Positions 52,487 to 61,400 of a DNA stretch of 64,000 bases are shown in pieces (position 1 is the first letter of the stretch; each line of letters opens with the position of its first letter). The notes beneath the pieces were generated by a model. It made no database searches. It was not told the DNA's origin and saw nothing but the letters and a program-made list of their open reading frames with translations. Source of the DNA: Flavobacterium anhuiense (GTDB lineage Bacteria > Bacteroidota > Bacteroidia > Flavobacteriales > Flavobacteriaceae); the NCBI RefSeq assembly GCF_004151235.1, contig NZ_JUIV01000001.1, positions 62,001 to 126,000 on the forward strand, written 5' to 3'. The translations under genes and the position numbers were made by a program.

Positions 52487-52571
52487 CCGAGGAACGAGGA
52501 ATCTCCGTAAGTAGCTCGCCAAAGATTGGAATCACTTTACGTAATATTGTCGCGGAGATTCCTCCTTCGTC

Positions 52572-52576
52572 GGAAT
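52572..52576. other. Target-site duplication GGAAT, left copy
   Basis: GGAAT lies directly before the left inverted repeat of the IS; the same five bases follow the right inverted repeat at 53618-53622. The pair is a 5-bp target-site duplication. Confidence 0.85.
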
Positions 52577-53617
52577 TGTAAAGGTTAGATAATTCGGTAA
52601 CAAAATTTAACTTTAATAAATTTTGTTAAGATGAGAAATAATAGTCAAGATTCAACATTAGAGAGGAACTATTTAGAGAAGTATCGTTTTCTGATAAAAG
52701 AATATGAGCAGGTAAAAAATAAGACCCATCCAATGCATAAAAAAGCAATGGATTTTTACACAGCAAACGACACGTGCAGAAAAAGCTTCTTAAAGTATTA
52801 TAATCGCTATAAGCAGAGCGGAAAACCTTTGGATCTGCTGCCGCAGAAGCGGGGGCCAAAATATAAAACCAGACGCCCTTTGCCGTTCATAGAGCAAAAA
52901 GTGATTGAATTAAGAGAAAAAGGAAACAACAGATATGAAATTGTTAGTATCTTAAATCCCAAATTAGGAAAACATACACCATCATATTCTGGAGTTTATA
53001 ATATTTTAAAGCGGCATAAAATAAACAGATTAACTCCGAAGATTAAAAAGAATCATCAAAAAATAATCAAGGAAAGAATGGGACAGCTGGGTCATATTGA
53101 TTGTCATTATTTAAGTAAAAGTATAATTCGTGGAGAAAACAAAAAACTCTATTTAGTTTGTGTAATTGATGATTACAGCCGTATTGCCTGGGCAGAACTG
53201 GTTCCCGACATTACCAGCTTAACCGTAATGTTTGCTTCATTAAAATGCTTAAACATCTTAAGCAGCCATTATGAAATAAAATTTGAAGAGATATTATCTG
53301 ATAATGGAGCTGAATTTGGAATTAAAACCAGCAAGGTAAAAAAACAGCATCCTTTCGAAAGAATGCTCATGGAGCTTGGAATTGTACACAGATATACAAG
53401 GCCTTACCGTCCACAGACAAACGGCAAGGTGGAGAGGTTTTGGAGAACTCTGGAAGAGGATTTATTGCGAGATACTGATTTTGATTCTCAAGAAGAACTA
53501 AAAGAGGAATTGCTGCAATATTTATATTATTACAATCATGAAAGACCGCATCAGGGAATTGATGGAAAAAAGCCAATCAAAATGATAAATCCGTTACCGA
53601 AATAAGTAACTTTTACA
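52577..53617 (+). mobile_element. IS481-like insertion sequence, complete, 1041 bp
   Basis: The element is bounded by 25-bp imperfect inverted repeats (52577-52601 and 53593-53617; 21 of 25 match, both begin TGTAAA and end TTCGGTAAC at the inner edge). It contains one transposase gene. It is flanked by GGAAT on both sides. The TGT ends and 5-bp duplication fit the IS481 family. The transposase is intact, so the copy may still be mobile. Confidence 0.9.
52631..53605 (+). CDS. IS481-family DDE transposase
   Basis: A 324-residue transposase. An N-terminal helix-turn-helix region (about 45-125) has YNRYKQSGKPLDLLPQKRG and NNRYEIVSILNPKLGKHTPSYSGVYNIL. The rve-type catalytic core follows: GHIDCHYL (first Asp), ILSDNGAEFGI (second Asp) and RPYRPQTNGKVERFWRTLEEDL (Glu). 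The full DDE triad and ending HERPHQGIDGKKP are present. The right inverted repeat overlaps the end of the gene. Confidence 0.95.
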   Translation: MRNNSQDSTLERNYLEKYRFLIKEYEQVKNKTHPMHKKAMDFYTANDTCRKSFLKYYNRYKQSGKPLDLLPQKRGPKYKTRRPLPFIEQKVIELREKGNNRYEIVSILNPKLGKHTPSYSGVYNILKRHKINRLTPKIKKNHQKIIKERMGQLGHIDCHYLSKSIIRGENKKLYLVCVIDDYSRIAWAELVPDITSLTVMFASLKCLNILSSHYEIKFEEILSDNGAEFGIKTSKVKKQHPFERMLMELGIVHRYTRPYRPQTNGKVERFWRTLEEDLLRDTDFDSQEELKEELLQYLYYYNHERPHQGIDGKKPIKMINPLPK

Positions 53618-53656
53618 GGAATGACAAACTGTACGTTTGTAGCATTCAAGAACGTT

Positions 53657-54343
53657 TTATCCTATAGAAAATCTAAATCCAATTCCGTGTAGGTTTTCGA
53701 TAGAAATTCCTTGTTCGTTTGCCAAGATTTTACGCAAACGTGAAATAAAAACATCCAGACTTCTTCCCATAAAGTAGTCATCGGTTCCCCATAAAGAAGT
53801 TAAAATTTGTTCTCTTTTCAAAACAGAATTTTTATGATCTAAGAAAAGTTTCAATAATTCGGCTTCACGCTGTGTTAAACCAACTTTTTCTTCATCATTA
53901 AAAAGAATGAAGTTTTTGGTGTCAAACTGGTATTTGCCAACTTCATAAATAGTTTTGGCAGTCGGAATATTTTTCTGAGAACGTTTTAAGAAAATCTCCA
54001 CCTTTAAAAGCAATTCTTCAATGCTAAAAGGTTTTACCAAATAATCATCTGCTCCAAGACGTAAACCTTTAATTCGGTCTTCCTTTAAAGTTTTTGCCGA
54101 AAGAAAAATAATAGGAACATCTAAATCAATTTTTCGAACGGCTTCGGCAAGCTCAAAACCATCCATTTTTGGCATCATAATATCAAAAATACAAATGTCA
54201 AATTCTTCTTCTTCAAAAATTTTGAGTGCCGATTTTCCATTAGAACAATGAATAACTTCATAATTGTTTTGCTCCAAATTATCTTTCGTTAAAAACGCTA
54301 GAGTTTCATCGTCTTCGGCATATAGTATTTTGAAATTTCTCAT
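53657..54343 (-). CDS. OmpR-family response regulator
   Basis: The ATG at 54343 overlaps the stop of the kinase gene (ATGA), which decides against the longer frame. The 228-residue protein has a receiver domain (about 1-118) with the phospho-acceptor D54 (CIFDIMMPKMDG) and K104, and a winged-helix DNA-binding domain (about 130-228) with LTQREAELLKLFLDHKNSVLKREQIL and RSLDVFISRLRKIL. It resembles the RprY-type regulators of this phylum. It pairs with the kinase upstream. Confidence 0.93.
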   Translation of the reverse strand: MRNFKILYAEDDETLAFLTKDNLEQNNYEVIHCSNGKSALKIFEEEEFDICIFDIMMPKMDGFELAEAVRKIDLDVPIIFLSAKTLKEDRIKGLRLGADDYLVKPFSIEELLLKVEIFLKRSQKNIPTAKTIYEVGKYQFDTKNFILFNDEEKVGLTQREAELLKLFLDHKNSVLKREQILTSLWGTDDYFMGRSLDVFISRLRKILANEQGISIENLHGIGFRFSIG

Positions 54344-55605
54344 TTTTTGTAAGGAATTGATAAAGTTATGGTAATACCTTTTTCTTGATTGTTTTCGGCT
54401 TTTATTTTCCAGTTTTGCAAATTGCAAATTTCTTTTACGTAATATAAACCAAGTCCAAATCCGTTAACTTCATTACTTTTTTCGTTCTGAACTCGGTAAA
54501 ACTTATCAAAGATAAAAGATATTTTTTTAGGATTAATACCAATTCCATTATCAATAAACTCTAGTTTTAGGCAATTATTATTTTCGCTAATTTTTATCGT
54601 AACTTCTGGCTTTTCATTGCAGTATTTAATTGCATTATCCAACAGATTATAAACTAAATTGGCAAAATGAAAAGTATCCGTTTCGAGTAAATATTCTCTA
54701 GAAACCGTTTCAATTGTAATCGAAGCTTCAGGATATTTTAATTTTATGTTTTCAATTGCTTCTTCAATTATCGGAACAATTAAAATGTTTTCTTTTTTAA
54801 GTTCTAAAGGAGCATAATCGGCTTTTGCAACATTTAAAATCTTTTCGATATGTCCGTTTAACTTATTTCCCTGATTGATAATTATATCTGTATACGTATA
54901 CAATTTTTTGTCTTCTTTGATTGGTTTTTGCTCAATCAAATATTTGGAAGCAATTAATATAGAAGCCAGCGGCGTTTTAAATTCATGCGTCATATTATTG
55001 ATAAAATCACGCTGTAATTCAGAATATTTTTTGTGCTGTAAAAGAGTAAAAATCGAATACACATAAATCAGCAGAATCAGAATTAATGCTGTTGAAAGAA
55101 CAAACCAAAAACGCATCGAACTAAAAAGATAAGTCGTTTCGTTAGGAAAACGCACGGCAAAATAATAAACCAGATTTTTATGCTTTGGAAAATAAACTGT
55201 CTTTTTACATTCTGCTTTTTTCTTATAAAGCGAAATATAATCACCATAAATCATTTCGTCGCTTTGACAATTATACATTGCGTATTCAAAATCGGTGGTG
55301 ATATTCATTTTTTTGAATTCCGTTTTCAGATAAAATTCTAAAATATCGGGTTCAAATTCGTTATCAACATTTACAATATAATAGTCGTTTGCAATTTTCT
55401 GAACAGGATTCTGAACAGGCAGTTCGTGATTGGTTCCTTCGTATAATTTTTTAGCCACTTCCAGTAAGGCAATATGCGCTTTCTGGCTCAGCTTTTTTTG
55501 TTCTATTGTAAAAGCTTCTTTTGTCCATAGCAATTGCGCCACCAAAATACTAATGATAGCGACTAATCCTAAGAGAATGATGCTGTTGAGTTTATTAATT
55601 TTCAA
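54340..55605 (-). CDS. Sensor histidine kinase (RprX-like)
   Basis: A 421-residue kinase with a TTG start. Two membrane segments (about 9-26 and 166-188) flank a periplasmic sensor of about 140 residues with two cysteines. The HisKA domain has H207 in NNMTHEFKTPLASI, and the ATPase domain has the N box (NLVYNLLDNAIKYCNEKP), GIGINPKKIS and FGLGLYYVKEI. Layout and length match the RprX family. It is translated together with the response regulator through a 4-base overlap. The signal is unknown. Confidence 0.93.
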   Translation of the reverse strand: MKINKLNSIILLGLVAIISILVAQLLWTKEAFTIEQKKLSQKAHIALLEVAKKLYEGTNHELPVQNPVQKIANDYYIVNVDNEFEPDILEFYLKTEFKKMNITTDFEYAMYNCQSDEMIYGDYISLYKKKAECKKTVYFPKHKNLVYYFAVRFPNETTYLFSSMRFWFVLSTALILILLIYVYSIFTLLQHKKYSELQRDFINNMTHEFKTPLASILIASKYLIEQKPIKEDKKLYTYTDIIINQGNKLNGHIEKILNVAKADYAPLELKKENILIVPIIEEAIENIKLKYPEASITIETVSREYLLETDTFHFANLVYNLLDNAIKYCNEKPEVTIKISENNNCLKLEFIDNGIGINPKKISFIFDKFYRVQNEKSNEVNGFGLGLYYVKEICNLQNWKIKAENNQEKGITITLSIPYKK

Positions 55606-55660
55606 GAATAAAGAATTTTGAGAGTGTAATATTAATCAATTTTAGCCTAAAAACGGGCGG

Positions 55661-55698
55661 TTAACAAGTCATTAACAAACGTTTGAAACCAGTTAACA
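55661..55698. promoter_or_regulatory. TTAACA direct repeats, candidate response-regulator site
   Basis: TTAACA occurs at 55661, 55672 and 55693, with start-to-start distances of 11 and 21 bases. An 11-base spacing of direct hexamers is typical of OmpR-family (PhoB/PhoP-like) binding sites. The repeats sit between the kinase gene and the divergent DUF1573 gene. Confidence 0.5.
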
Positions 55699-55719
55699 GC
55701 GACTTGAATTTGTCTGAAT

Positions 55720-55727
55720 TACCTTTG
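55720..55727 (+). promoter_or_regulatory. -7 box for the DUF1573 gene
   Basis: TACCTTTG is an exact TAnnTTTG, 42 nt before the ATG at 55770. It lies next to the TTAACA repeats. Confidence 0.45.
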
Positions 55728-55769
55728 TAATATCAAAATGAACTATAAACCATTTTAAATATATCAGTT

Positions 55770-56186
55770 ATGAAAATGATCAAAATTTCGATGTTGGCTT
55801 TGGCTTTGGGTCTAATGTCTTTTTCAGCAATTGCTCCAGTACAATCTTTAGTTTCAGAAACTGAAATTTCAGAAACTGCAGGATCTACAATTGCTTGGAA
55901 AGCAGAAACAATTGATGTTGGACAAATTCCGCAGGGAACTCCAAAAGCGATTGTTTACGAATTTAAAAATACAGGAAAAACGGCTGTAGTGATTACAAAC
56001 GTGCAAGGATCTTGCGGCTGTACAGCAACAGATTATACAAAAGAGCCAATTCAGGCTGGTAAATCTGGAAAAGTTACTGCTACTTACAATGCTGCAAACA
56101 AAGGGGCTTTTACAAAAACAGTTACGGTTACCACTAGTGCAGAAACAACACCAAAAGTACTTACTCTAAAAGGGACAGTTATTTAA
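55770..56186 (+). CDS. DUF1573-containing secreted protein
   Basis: A 138-residue exported protein with signal peptide up to about residue 22. The mature domain is a small Ig-like DUF1573 module: IDVGQIPQGTPKAIVYEFKNTGKTAVVITNVQGSCGCTATDYTKEPIQAGKSGKVTATYNAANKGAFTKTVTVTTSAE. The GSCGCT motif is the family hallmark. It lies on the divergent side of the two-component system and may be its target, since the TTAACA repeats lie in between. Function of the family is unclear; it is thought to act at the cell envelope. Confidence 0.88.
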   Translation: MKMIKISMLALALGLMSFSAIAPVQSLVSETEISETAGSTIAWKAETIDVGQIPQGTPKAIVYEFKNTGKTAVVITNVQGSCGCTATDYTKEPIQAGKSGKVTATYNAANKGAFTKTVTVTTSAETTPKVLTLKGTVI

Positions 56187-56215
56187 TTAGAATTTTAATA
56201 GGTTGGTTATATGGC

Positions 56216-56254
56216 AAAAGCTCCAGACATGTAAATTGTTTGGAGCTTTTTATT
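56216..56254 (+). terminator. Intrinsic terminator of the DUF1573 gene
   Basis: AAAAGCTCCA (56216-56225) pairs with TGGAGCTTTT (56241-56250) with an AT-rich loop, followed by T-runs. Confidence 0.8.
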
Positions 56255-56356
56255 TTTATTAACCGCTTAAACTTCAAAAAAATAAGGCTTAAGATTTATT
56301 TCTTAATTCTTTGTTTTAATAGAATTTTTTCTACTTTTATTCGAAAATTTTGAGTT

Positions 56357-57934
56357 ATGAAAATCTGGTATACGCCTATTATTGCTATTGTTTTTTTTGC
56401 TGTTTTTTCGTGTAATTCGAAAGCTGATAAAAAAGAGGAAAACTCGACAAAAACAGTTGAAAAAGTCCCTGAATTAAAACTTACGATCGACAGTATTCGC
56501 ATTGCGAAGTTTTACGAAAATTATCCGAAACTGGATAAATTTAAAAATGATGTAACTGCTTTATATCAAAAAAATAAGTCGACTCAATTGTGGCAGGACA
56601 ATAAAGGAATTGTCGAATTTGCTAATACACTTTTCAATCAATACAAAAATTTGGATCAAGAAGGATTAAAAGCGAATTATCCTTATAATGAGCAATTAAG
56701 TTCTGTTTTTGATAATAACGCAAACACCAAAATCACAAAAGAAGATACCGATTTACTGCTTTCTAATTTATATTACTATTATGGTGAAAAAGTGGGCGGT
56801 TTTGACGAAAAAACAGTAGTTTCTTTAGAATGGCTTTTACCTCGCAAAAAGCTGAATTATCAAGAGCTTTCAGATTCTATCTTTAAAAAATCAACCATTT
56901 TAGATGATAAGAAAAAAAAGATGTTCAGCCAGTATTACAAACTGCGCGATGCTCTGAAACAGTATAGAGAAATTGAGAAAAATGGCGGATGGAAAACTAT
57001 TGAAACAGGTGAAGATTATAAAAGCCTAAAAGTAGGGGATTCGTCTGCTGTTGTGGCACAAATTAGAGAAAGACTTTTTGTTACCAAAGACATTGAAGAG
57101 GACAATAAAAGCGCTATTTGTGATACGATTTTAATCAAAGCCATGAAAAACTACGAATTGCGCCATGGTTATACTCCAAAAAACACAATTCTTCTGGAAC
57201 ATATAAACGATTTGAATATTCCTGTTTCAGATCGTATCAAGACCATTATTGTCAATATGGAGCGTTGTCGCTGGATAGATCCAGAATTAGAGAAAGGGCA
57301 GAAGTATATAGAAGTTAATATTCCTGAATTTAGATTGTATATAGTTGAAGATGGTAAAATTGCTTTTGTATCGCCAGTTGTTGTGGGTAGAGCGATGACA
57401 AAAACCGTTATTTTCAGCGGAATGATGAGCAATATTGTTTTCAGTCCGTATTGGAATGTTCCGCCAAGCATTATCAAATCGGAAATTAAACCTGGAATGG
57501 CAAAGGATAAAAACTATCTGCAAAAGAAAAATTTGGAATGGAATAATGGCGCTGTTCGTCAGCTTCCAGGTAAAAATAATTCGCTTGGTTTGGTGAAATT
57601 TTTATTTCCGAATTCGAGCAATATTTACCTGCATGATACGCCTTCTAAAAGTTTGTTTGAAAGAGAAAGCCGAGCTTTCAGCCACGGTTGCGTACGTGTA
57701 GCAAAACCAAGAGAATTGGCAATTGAATTATTAAAAGTCGATCCGCAATGGAATCCTGAAAGAATTGATAAAGCGATGCATGCTGGAAAAGAAAGCTGGT
57801 ATACTTTAAAGAAAAAAGTTCCCGTTTATATTGGATATTTTACCGCTTGGGTAGATCGACAAGGCAATTTAAATTTCTATAAAGACATTTATGGAAGAGA
57901 TGAAAGTATGATTAAACTCTTGACGGAAGAATAA
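56357..57934 (+). CDS. L,D-transpeptidase (YcbB-type) lipoprotein
   Basis: A 525-residue lipoprotein with lipobox ending FAVFSC. A long N-terminal region (about 30-300) includes a peptidoglycan-binding-like part (KVGDSSAVVAQIRERL). The catalytic YkuD domain is in the C-terminal half with YIEVNIPEFRLYIVEDGKIAFVSPVVVG and the active site HDTPSKSLF...RAFSHGCVRV, where the cysteine and histidine carry out catalysis. It makes 3-3 crosslinks in peptidoglycan or attaches proteins to it. A partly conserved insertion fits the LdtD/YcbB type. Confidence 0.93.
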   Translation: MKIWYTPIIAIVFFAVFSCNSKADKKEENSTKTVEKVPELKLTIDSIRIAKFYENYPKLDKFKNDVTALYQKNKSTQLWQDNKGIVEFANTLFNQYKNLDQEGLKANYPYNEQLSSVFDNNANTKITKEDTDLLLSNLYYYYGEKVGGFDEKTVVSLEWLLPRKKLNYQELSDSIFKKSTILDDKKKKMFSQYYKLRDALKQYREIEKNGGWKTIETGEDYKSLKVGDSSAVVAQIRERLFVTKDIEEDNKSAICDTILIKAMKNYELRHGYTPKNTILLEHINDLNIPVSDRIKTIIVNMERCRWIDPELEKGQKYIEVNIPEFRLYIVEDGKIAFVSPVVVGRAMTKTVIFSGMMSNIVFSPYWNVPPSIIKSEIKPGMAKDKNYLQKKNLEWNNGAVRQLPGKNNSLGLVKFLFPNSSNIYLHDTPSKSLFERESRAFSHGCVRVAKPRELAIELLKVDPQWNPERIDKAMHAGKESWYTLKKKVPVYIGYFTAWVDRQGNLNFYKDIYGRDESMIKLLTEE

Positions 57935-57972
57935 AATTTTAAATTCCAATATTTAAATTCCAAATTCCAAAA
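57934..57972. repeat. AAATTCCAA degenerate repeat
   Basis: Units of TTTAAATTCCAA are repeated here three times. The same unit appears at about 16190-16345. Confidence 0.5.
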
Positions 57973-58007
57973 GTGAATCTATTCACAAGTGGGATAAAAA
58001 AGTAAAA

Positions 58008-58071
58008 GCCACAGATTAAAAAGATTAGCACAGATTTTTTTATAATCTTTATAATCCTTTTAATCTGTGGC
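58008..58071. repeat. GCCACAGATT palindromic repeat, second copy
   Basis: Begins GCCACAGATTAAAAAGATTA and ends TTTTAATCTGTGGC. Same family as 9552-9613. A second, shorter motif (ATTCGCGGAAATTCGTG) follows at about 58080. Confidence 0.75.
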
Positions 58072-58118
58072 AAAAAAATAATTCGCGGAAATTCGTGTAA
58101 TTAGTGGCGAAAAAAAAA

Positions 58119-58622
58119 CTATTTCGCTAAAACATCAACACATTTATAAAAGCGTTTGGTATAGTGTTCTGTATCAAGCGCTGTTATAGTTACTTGCTGC
58201 GCTTTTCCTGAAGAAGCGTGAATAAATTTCGACTGCATTCCGTTGGCTTCGCAAATTATGCCAAGGTGCCCAACAACATTTCTGTTTTTATATCCGTAGA
58301 AAACCAAAACATCTCCCACTTTAAATTCTTCTGGTTTTAAAGCTCTTCCTAAATTTTTATATCCGCTTGAACTTCTTGGAAGAGTCACACCGAAGTTGTT
58401 AAAAACATAACTCACAAAACCCGAACAGTCAAAACCTTTTTTCGGATTACTGCTGGCATATACATAAGGTGTTCCTAAATATTGTTTGGCATAAACAATT
58501 ATGGAATCTCGATTTATTTCGGTTTGAGATGGAGTGTTTTGAGTTTGCTTTTTTTCCTTTTTTAAATTGAAAGAAGAAAGAGTGACAAAAAACAATAAAG
58601 AAATTAGGGCTAAGGTTTTCAT
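58119..58622 (-). CDS. NlpC/P60-family peptidoglycan endopeptidase (C40)
   Basis: A 167-residue exported enzyme with a signal peptide (MKTLALISLLFFVTLSS). YLGTPYVYASSNPKKGFDCSGFVSYVF holds the catalytic C66; VGHLGI near 119 holds the histidine; FIHASSGKAQQV near 135 gives the third polar residue. It hydrolyses the gamma-D-glutamyl-diaminopimelate link in peptidoglycan stems. It is transcribed alone and faces the L,D-transpeptidase gene across a repeat. Confidence 0.93.
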   Translation of the reverse strand: MKTLALISLLFFVTLSSFNLKKEKKQTQNTPSQTEINRDSIIVYAKQYLGTPYVYASSNPKKGFDCSGFVSYVFNNFGVTLPRSSSGYKNLGRALKPEEFKVGDVLVFYGYKNRNVVGHLGIICEANGMQSKFIHASSGKAQQVTITALDTEHYTKRFYKCVDVLAK

Positions 58623-58787
58623 TTTGACAGATTGTAAAAGTATAAAACGACAAAGATAGATCTAAATTGTTGGCTTTTGTAATAAATGTAAGAATTGACA
58701 TATAAAACGATTCAAATGATGGGTTTATGTGGTGTTTTTTTATTACTTTTTGACATTTTAGTATCTTTTTAGATAATCTCTTTCCAA

Positions 58788-58795
58788 TATATTTG
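58788..58795 (+). promoter_or_regulatory. -7 box for the carbohydrate-esterase operon
   Basis: TATATTTG is an exact -7 box, 31 nt before the ATG at 58827. Confidence 0.45.
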
Positions 58796-58826
58796 TGAAT
58801 CGTATTTATATTTTAACAAATAAATT

Positions 58827-59921
58827 ATGTTTCCCAAAAAAATAGCTGTTTTAATTTCGTTTTTGCTGATTTCGGCGGTTTCGAATTCACAAACTCAAAA
58901 TTTGAATAAAACTTTTTTATATCAAGGGCGAATTGATAAACTTCAAAACGATCAAGTCATTTTAATCGGTACGGCTTCTTCGGTTTCTTTCAATTTTACA
59001 GGAAATGAATGTTCAATTTCACTACAAAGCGTTGAAGATCATCATAATTATGTTCAGTTAGTTTTGGACGGAAAATATATTGGAAAGATTAGAATCGAAA
59101 AAGGTGCAGTGCAATCCTTTCCAATTAAAGTGGCTTCAAATCAAAAAGAGCATCGATTAGAAATTTATAAAAATACAGAAGCTCAAAGTGGCAATGTTTT
59201 GTTTGCAGGAACGACAGCAAAACTGACTTCAATTTCATTTAAAAAGAAAAAGAAAATTGAGTTCATTGGCGATTCTATTACTTGTGGTGCGGCGAGCGAT
59301 CCGTCAGATGTTCCTTGTGATAAAGGCGAATATATGGATCATCATAATGGTTATTATGCTTACGGACCAACACTTTCGAGAGAGATTGGTGTTGATTATT
59401 TAATGAGTTGTGTTTCTGGAATTGGAATGTATAGAAACTGGAACGACGAACACAAAGACGAAGCGATAATGCCAGATGTTTATCCAAATTTATATATGAC
59501 AAAAGATACTTCAAAGCCGAAATATGATTTTGTTTTTCAGCCTGATATTATCAGCATTGCTTTAGGGACAAATGATTTTTCTGGTGGTGACGGTAAGAAA
59601 GAACGTCTGCCTTTTAATGCGGAAAAGTATGTTTCAAATTATATTGATTTTGTAAAAATGCTTTATAAACACAATCCGAAAGTACAAATTGTGATTACCA
59701 ATAGCCCTATGGTTGGAGGAGAAAGAGGAGTTGTTTTTGAAGATTGTTTGAATAAAGTAAAAAAGGCTTTCGCGAATGATAAAGCACACAAACCAATTCA
59801 GATTTTCAAATTTAAACCGATGAAACCAAATGGCTGTACTGGACATCCTGATGTGGCAGATCATAAGGTTTTGGCAGAGGAATATGGCCCATTTTTAAAG
59901 AAGTTGCTAAATGAAAAATAA
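58827..59921 (+). CDS. CE2-like carbohydrate esterase (SGNH fold)
   Basis: A 364-residue secreted enzyme with signal peptide up to about residue 22. The N-terminal jelly roll (about 25-140) is like the CE2 beta-sandwich. The SGNH esterase domain has FIGDSITCGAASD near 148 (catalytic Ser), SIALGTNDFSGGDG (Asn block), and GCTGHPDVADHKVLAEE (catalytic Asp-His) near the end. CE2 enzymes remove acetyl groups from hemicellulose or cell-wall sugars. Its stop overlaps the next start by 11 bases, so the two genes are coupled. Confidence 0.88.
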   Translation: MFPKKIAVLISFLLISAVSNSQTQNLNKTFLYQGRIDKLQNDQVILIGTASSVSFNFTGNECSISLQSVEDHHNYVQLVLDGKYIGKIRIEKGAVQSFPIKVASNQKEHRLEIYKNTEAQSGNVLFAGTTAKLTSISFKKKKKIEFIGDSITCGAASDPSDVPCDKGEYMDHHNGYYAYGPTLSREIGVDYLMSCVSGIGMYRNWNDEHKDEAIMPDVYPNLYMTKDTSKPKYDFVFQPDIISIALGTNDFSGGDGKKERLPFNAEKYVSNYIDFVKMLYKHNPKVQIVITNSPMVGGERGVVFEDCLNKVKKAFANDKAHKPIQIFKFKPMKPNGCTGHPDVADHKVLAEEYGPFLKKLLNEK

Positions 59922-61290
59922 TATTTTTAAGTTTGTTTTCTTTCTATTGATTTCCAGTACTATGATGGCAAACGTTTCGCTTCCGAATATTTTTAGTGAT
60001 AATATGGTTTTACAGCGCAACTCTGAAGTGAAAATTTGGGGTTGGGCGAATCCAAAAGAAGAAATTAAACTGGTTACGAGTTGGAACAATCAGGAATATA
60101 AAACCGTTGCCAGTAATCAGGCAAAATGGGAATTAACGATTAAAACTCCCGAAGCTGGCGGACCTTTTACCATTTCTATAAAAGGTTATAATGAAGTAGT
60201 TTTAAAGAATATTTTGATTGGAGAAGTTTGGCTTTGTTCGGGACAATCGAATATGGAAATGTCGGTAAGTTGGGGAATTGATGATGGCGAACAAGAAATG
60301 AAAAATGCTGCAAATCCAAATATTCGATTTTTTACGGTTCCGAAATTAACGGCTGAAAATCCGCAGAATAATTTGCTTGGAAATTGGACAGAATCGACTC
60401 CTGAAACCATGAAATATTTCAGTGCCGTTGGCTACTTTTTTGCCAAACGTCTGCGCGAAGATTTGAAAAATGTTCCAATCGGATTAATTTCTTCGAACTG
60501 GGGCGGAACTCCTGCAGAAATCTGGATGCCTGCAGAAGTCGTAAACAATGATCCGCTTTTATCAGAAAATGCCAAAAAACTCAACGAACAAGAATACGGA
60601 CCAAGACAGCCTGGACGTGCTTACAATGCTATGATTTATCCAATTATCGGATTTAAAATTGCAGGAACGCTTTGGTATCAGGGAGAATCAAATGTTGGAT
60701 CTTTAGTTTATGATAAAACGTTAGGGGCATTAATTACGTCTTGGAGAAAAGAATGGAAAGAAGATTTTCCTTTTTATTACGTTCAGATTGCACCTTTTAA
60801 AACGGGAAAGAATAACTTTTCAAATGTGACAGTTAGAGATTCGCAGCGAAAACTCCTTAAAGAAGTTCCGAAAACAGGAATGGTTGTAATCAGTGATATT
60901 TCGGATACGATTGATATTCATCCAAAAAATAAAAAATCGGTTGGAATTCGTTTGGCGAATCTAGCTTTGGCTGAAACTTATAAAATCAATTCTAGTTTGG
61001 TTAATGGACCACTCTTTAAATCCGTTAAGATAGACAAAAATAAAGCGACAGTCTCTTTTGACTACGCAGACGGATTGTATTTTAAAGAGAAAAAATCGAA
61101 TCAGTTTGAAGTTGCGGGAACAGATGGAGTTTTCTATCCAGCCGAAGCTTCAATTGAAAAAAACGAAGTGATTTTGACAAGTAAAAAAGTGGCTTCTCCA
61201 GCAAAAGTGAGATTTGCATGGGGAAATACGATTCATTCAGATTTGTTTAATAAAGCGAATTTACCGGCGTCTTGTTTTGTTTCTGAGTGA
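59911..61290 (+). CDS. Sialate O-acetylesterase-type esterase (CE20-like)
   Basis: A 459-residue secreted esterase with a signal peptide (MMANVSLPN follows the segment). An N-terminal beta-sandwich region covers about 20-95. LCSGQSNMEM at 109-118 holds the catalytic serine S113; WGGTPAEIW and WYQGESN are also conserved in the SASA domain; the His is in DTIDIHPKNK. It removes O-acetyl groups from sialic acids or plant glycans. It is co-translated with the CE2-like gene. Confidence 0.9.
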   Translation: MKNNIFKFVFFLLISSTMMANVSLPNIFSDNMVLQRNSEVKIWGWANPKEEIKLVTSWNNQEYKTVASNQAKWELTIKTPEAGGPFTISIKGYNEVVLKNILIGEVWLCSGQSNMEMSVSWGIDDGEQEMKNAANPNIRFFTVPKLTAENPQNNLLGNWTESTPETMKYFSAVGYFFAKRLREDLKNVPIGLISSNWGGTPAEIWMPAEVVNNDPLLSENAKKLNEQEYGPRQPGRAYNAMIYPIIGFKIAGTLWYQGESNVGSLVYDKTLGALITSWRKEWKEDFPFYYVQIAPFKTGKNNFSNVTVRDSQRKLLKEVPKTGMVVISDISDTIDIHPKNKKSVGIRLANLALAETYKINSSLVNGPLFKSVKIDKNKATVSFDYADGLYFKEKKSNQFEVAGTDGVFYPAEASIEKNEVILTSKKVASPAKVRFAWGNTIHSDLFNKANLPASCFVSE

Positions 61291-61400
61291 GTATTTAAAG
61301 AAGAAAGAATAAAGAAGCAAGACTTTAGATTTTAGATTTTTTGTCAGGCTGAGCGAAGTCGAAGTTCCGCAAGAAGCTTCACAAAGTAAAGACACAAAGT

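Larger units (their letters stand above)
52476..53630. repeat. Palindromic repeat interrupted by the IS element
   Basis: The left arm is 52476-52507, and the right arm is 52553-52576 continued after the IS at 53623-53630. With the IS and one copy of the 5-bp duplication removed, the right arm is a 32-nt inverted partner of the left arm with two mismatches. The loop is about 45 nt. The motif TGTCATTCCGAGGAACGA is related to that of the palindrome at 61401-61502. Confidence 0.8.

Noticed and set aside
52391..53656. Larger mobile element or integrative island
   Set aside because: No integrase, tRNA gene or conjugation genes are seen. The inverted repeats and GGAAT duplication limit the element to 1041 bp.
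58623..58826. Small gene between the NlpC/P60 gene and the CE2-like gene
   Set aside because: No frame with a plausible start, and the only signal is a -7 box at 58788.
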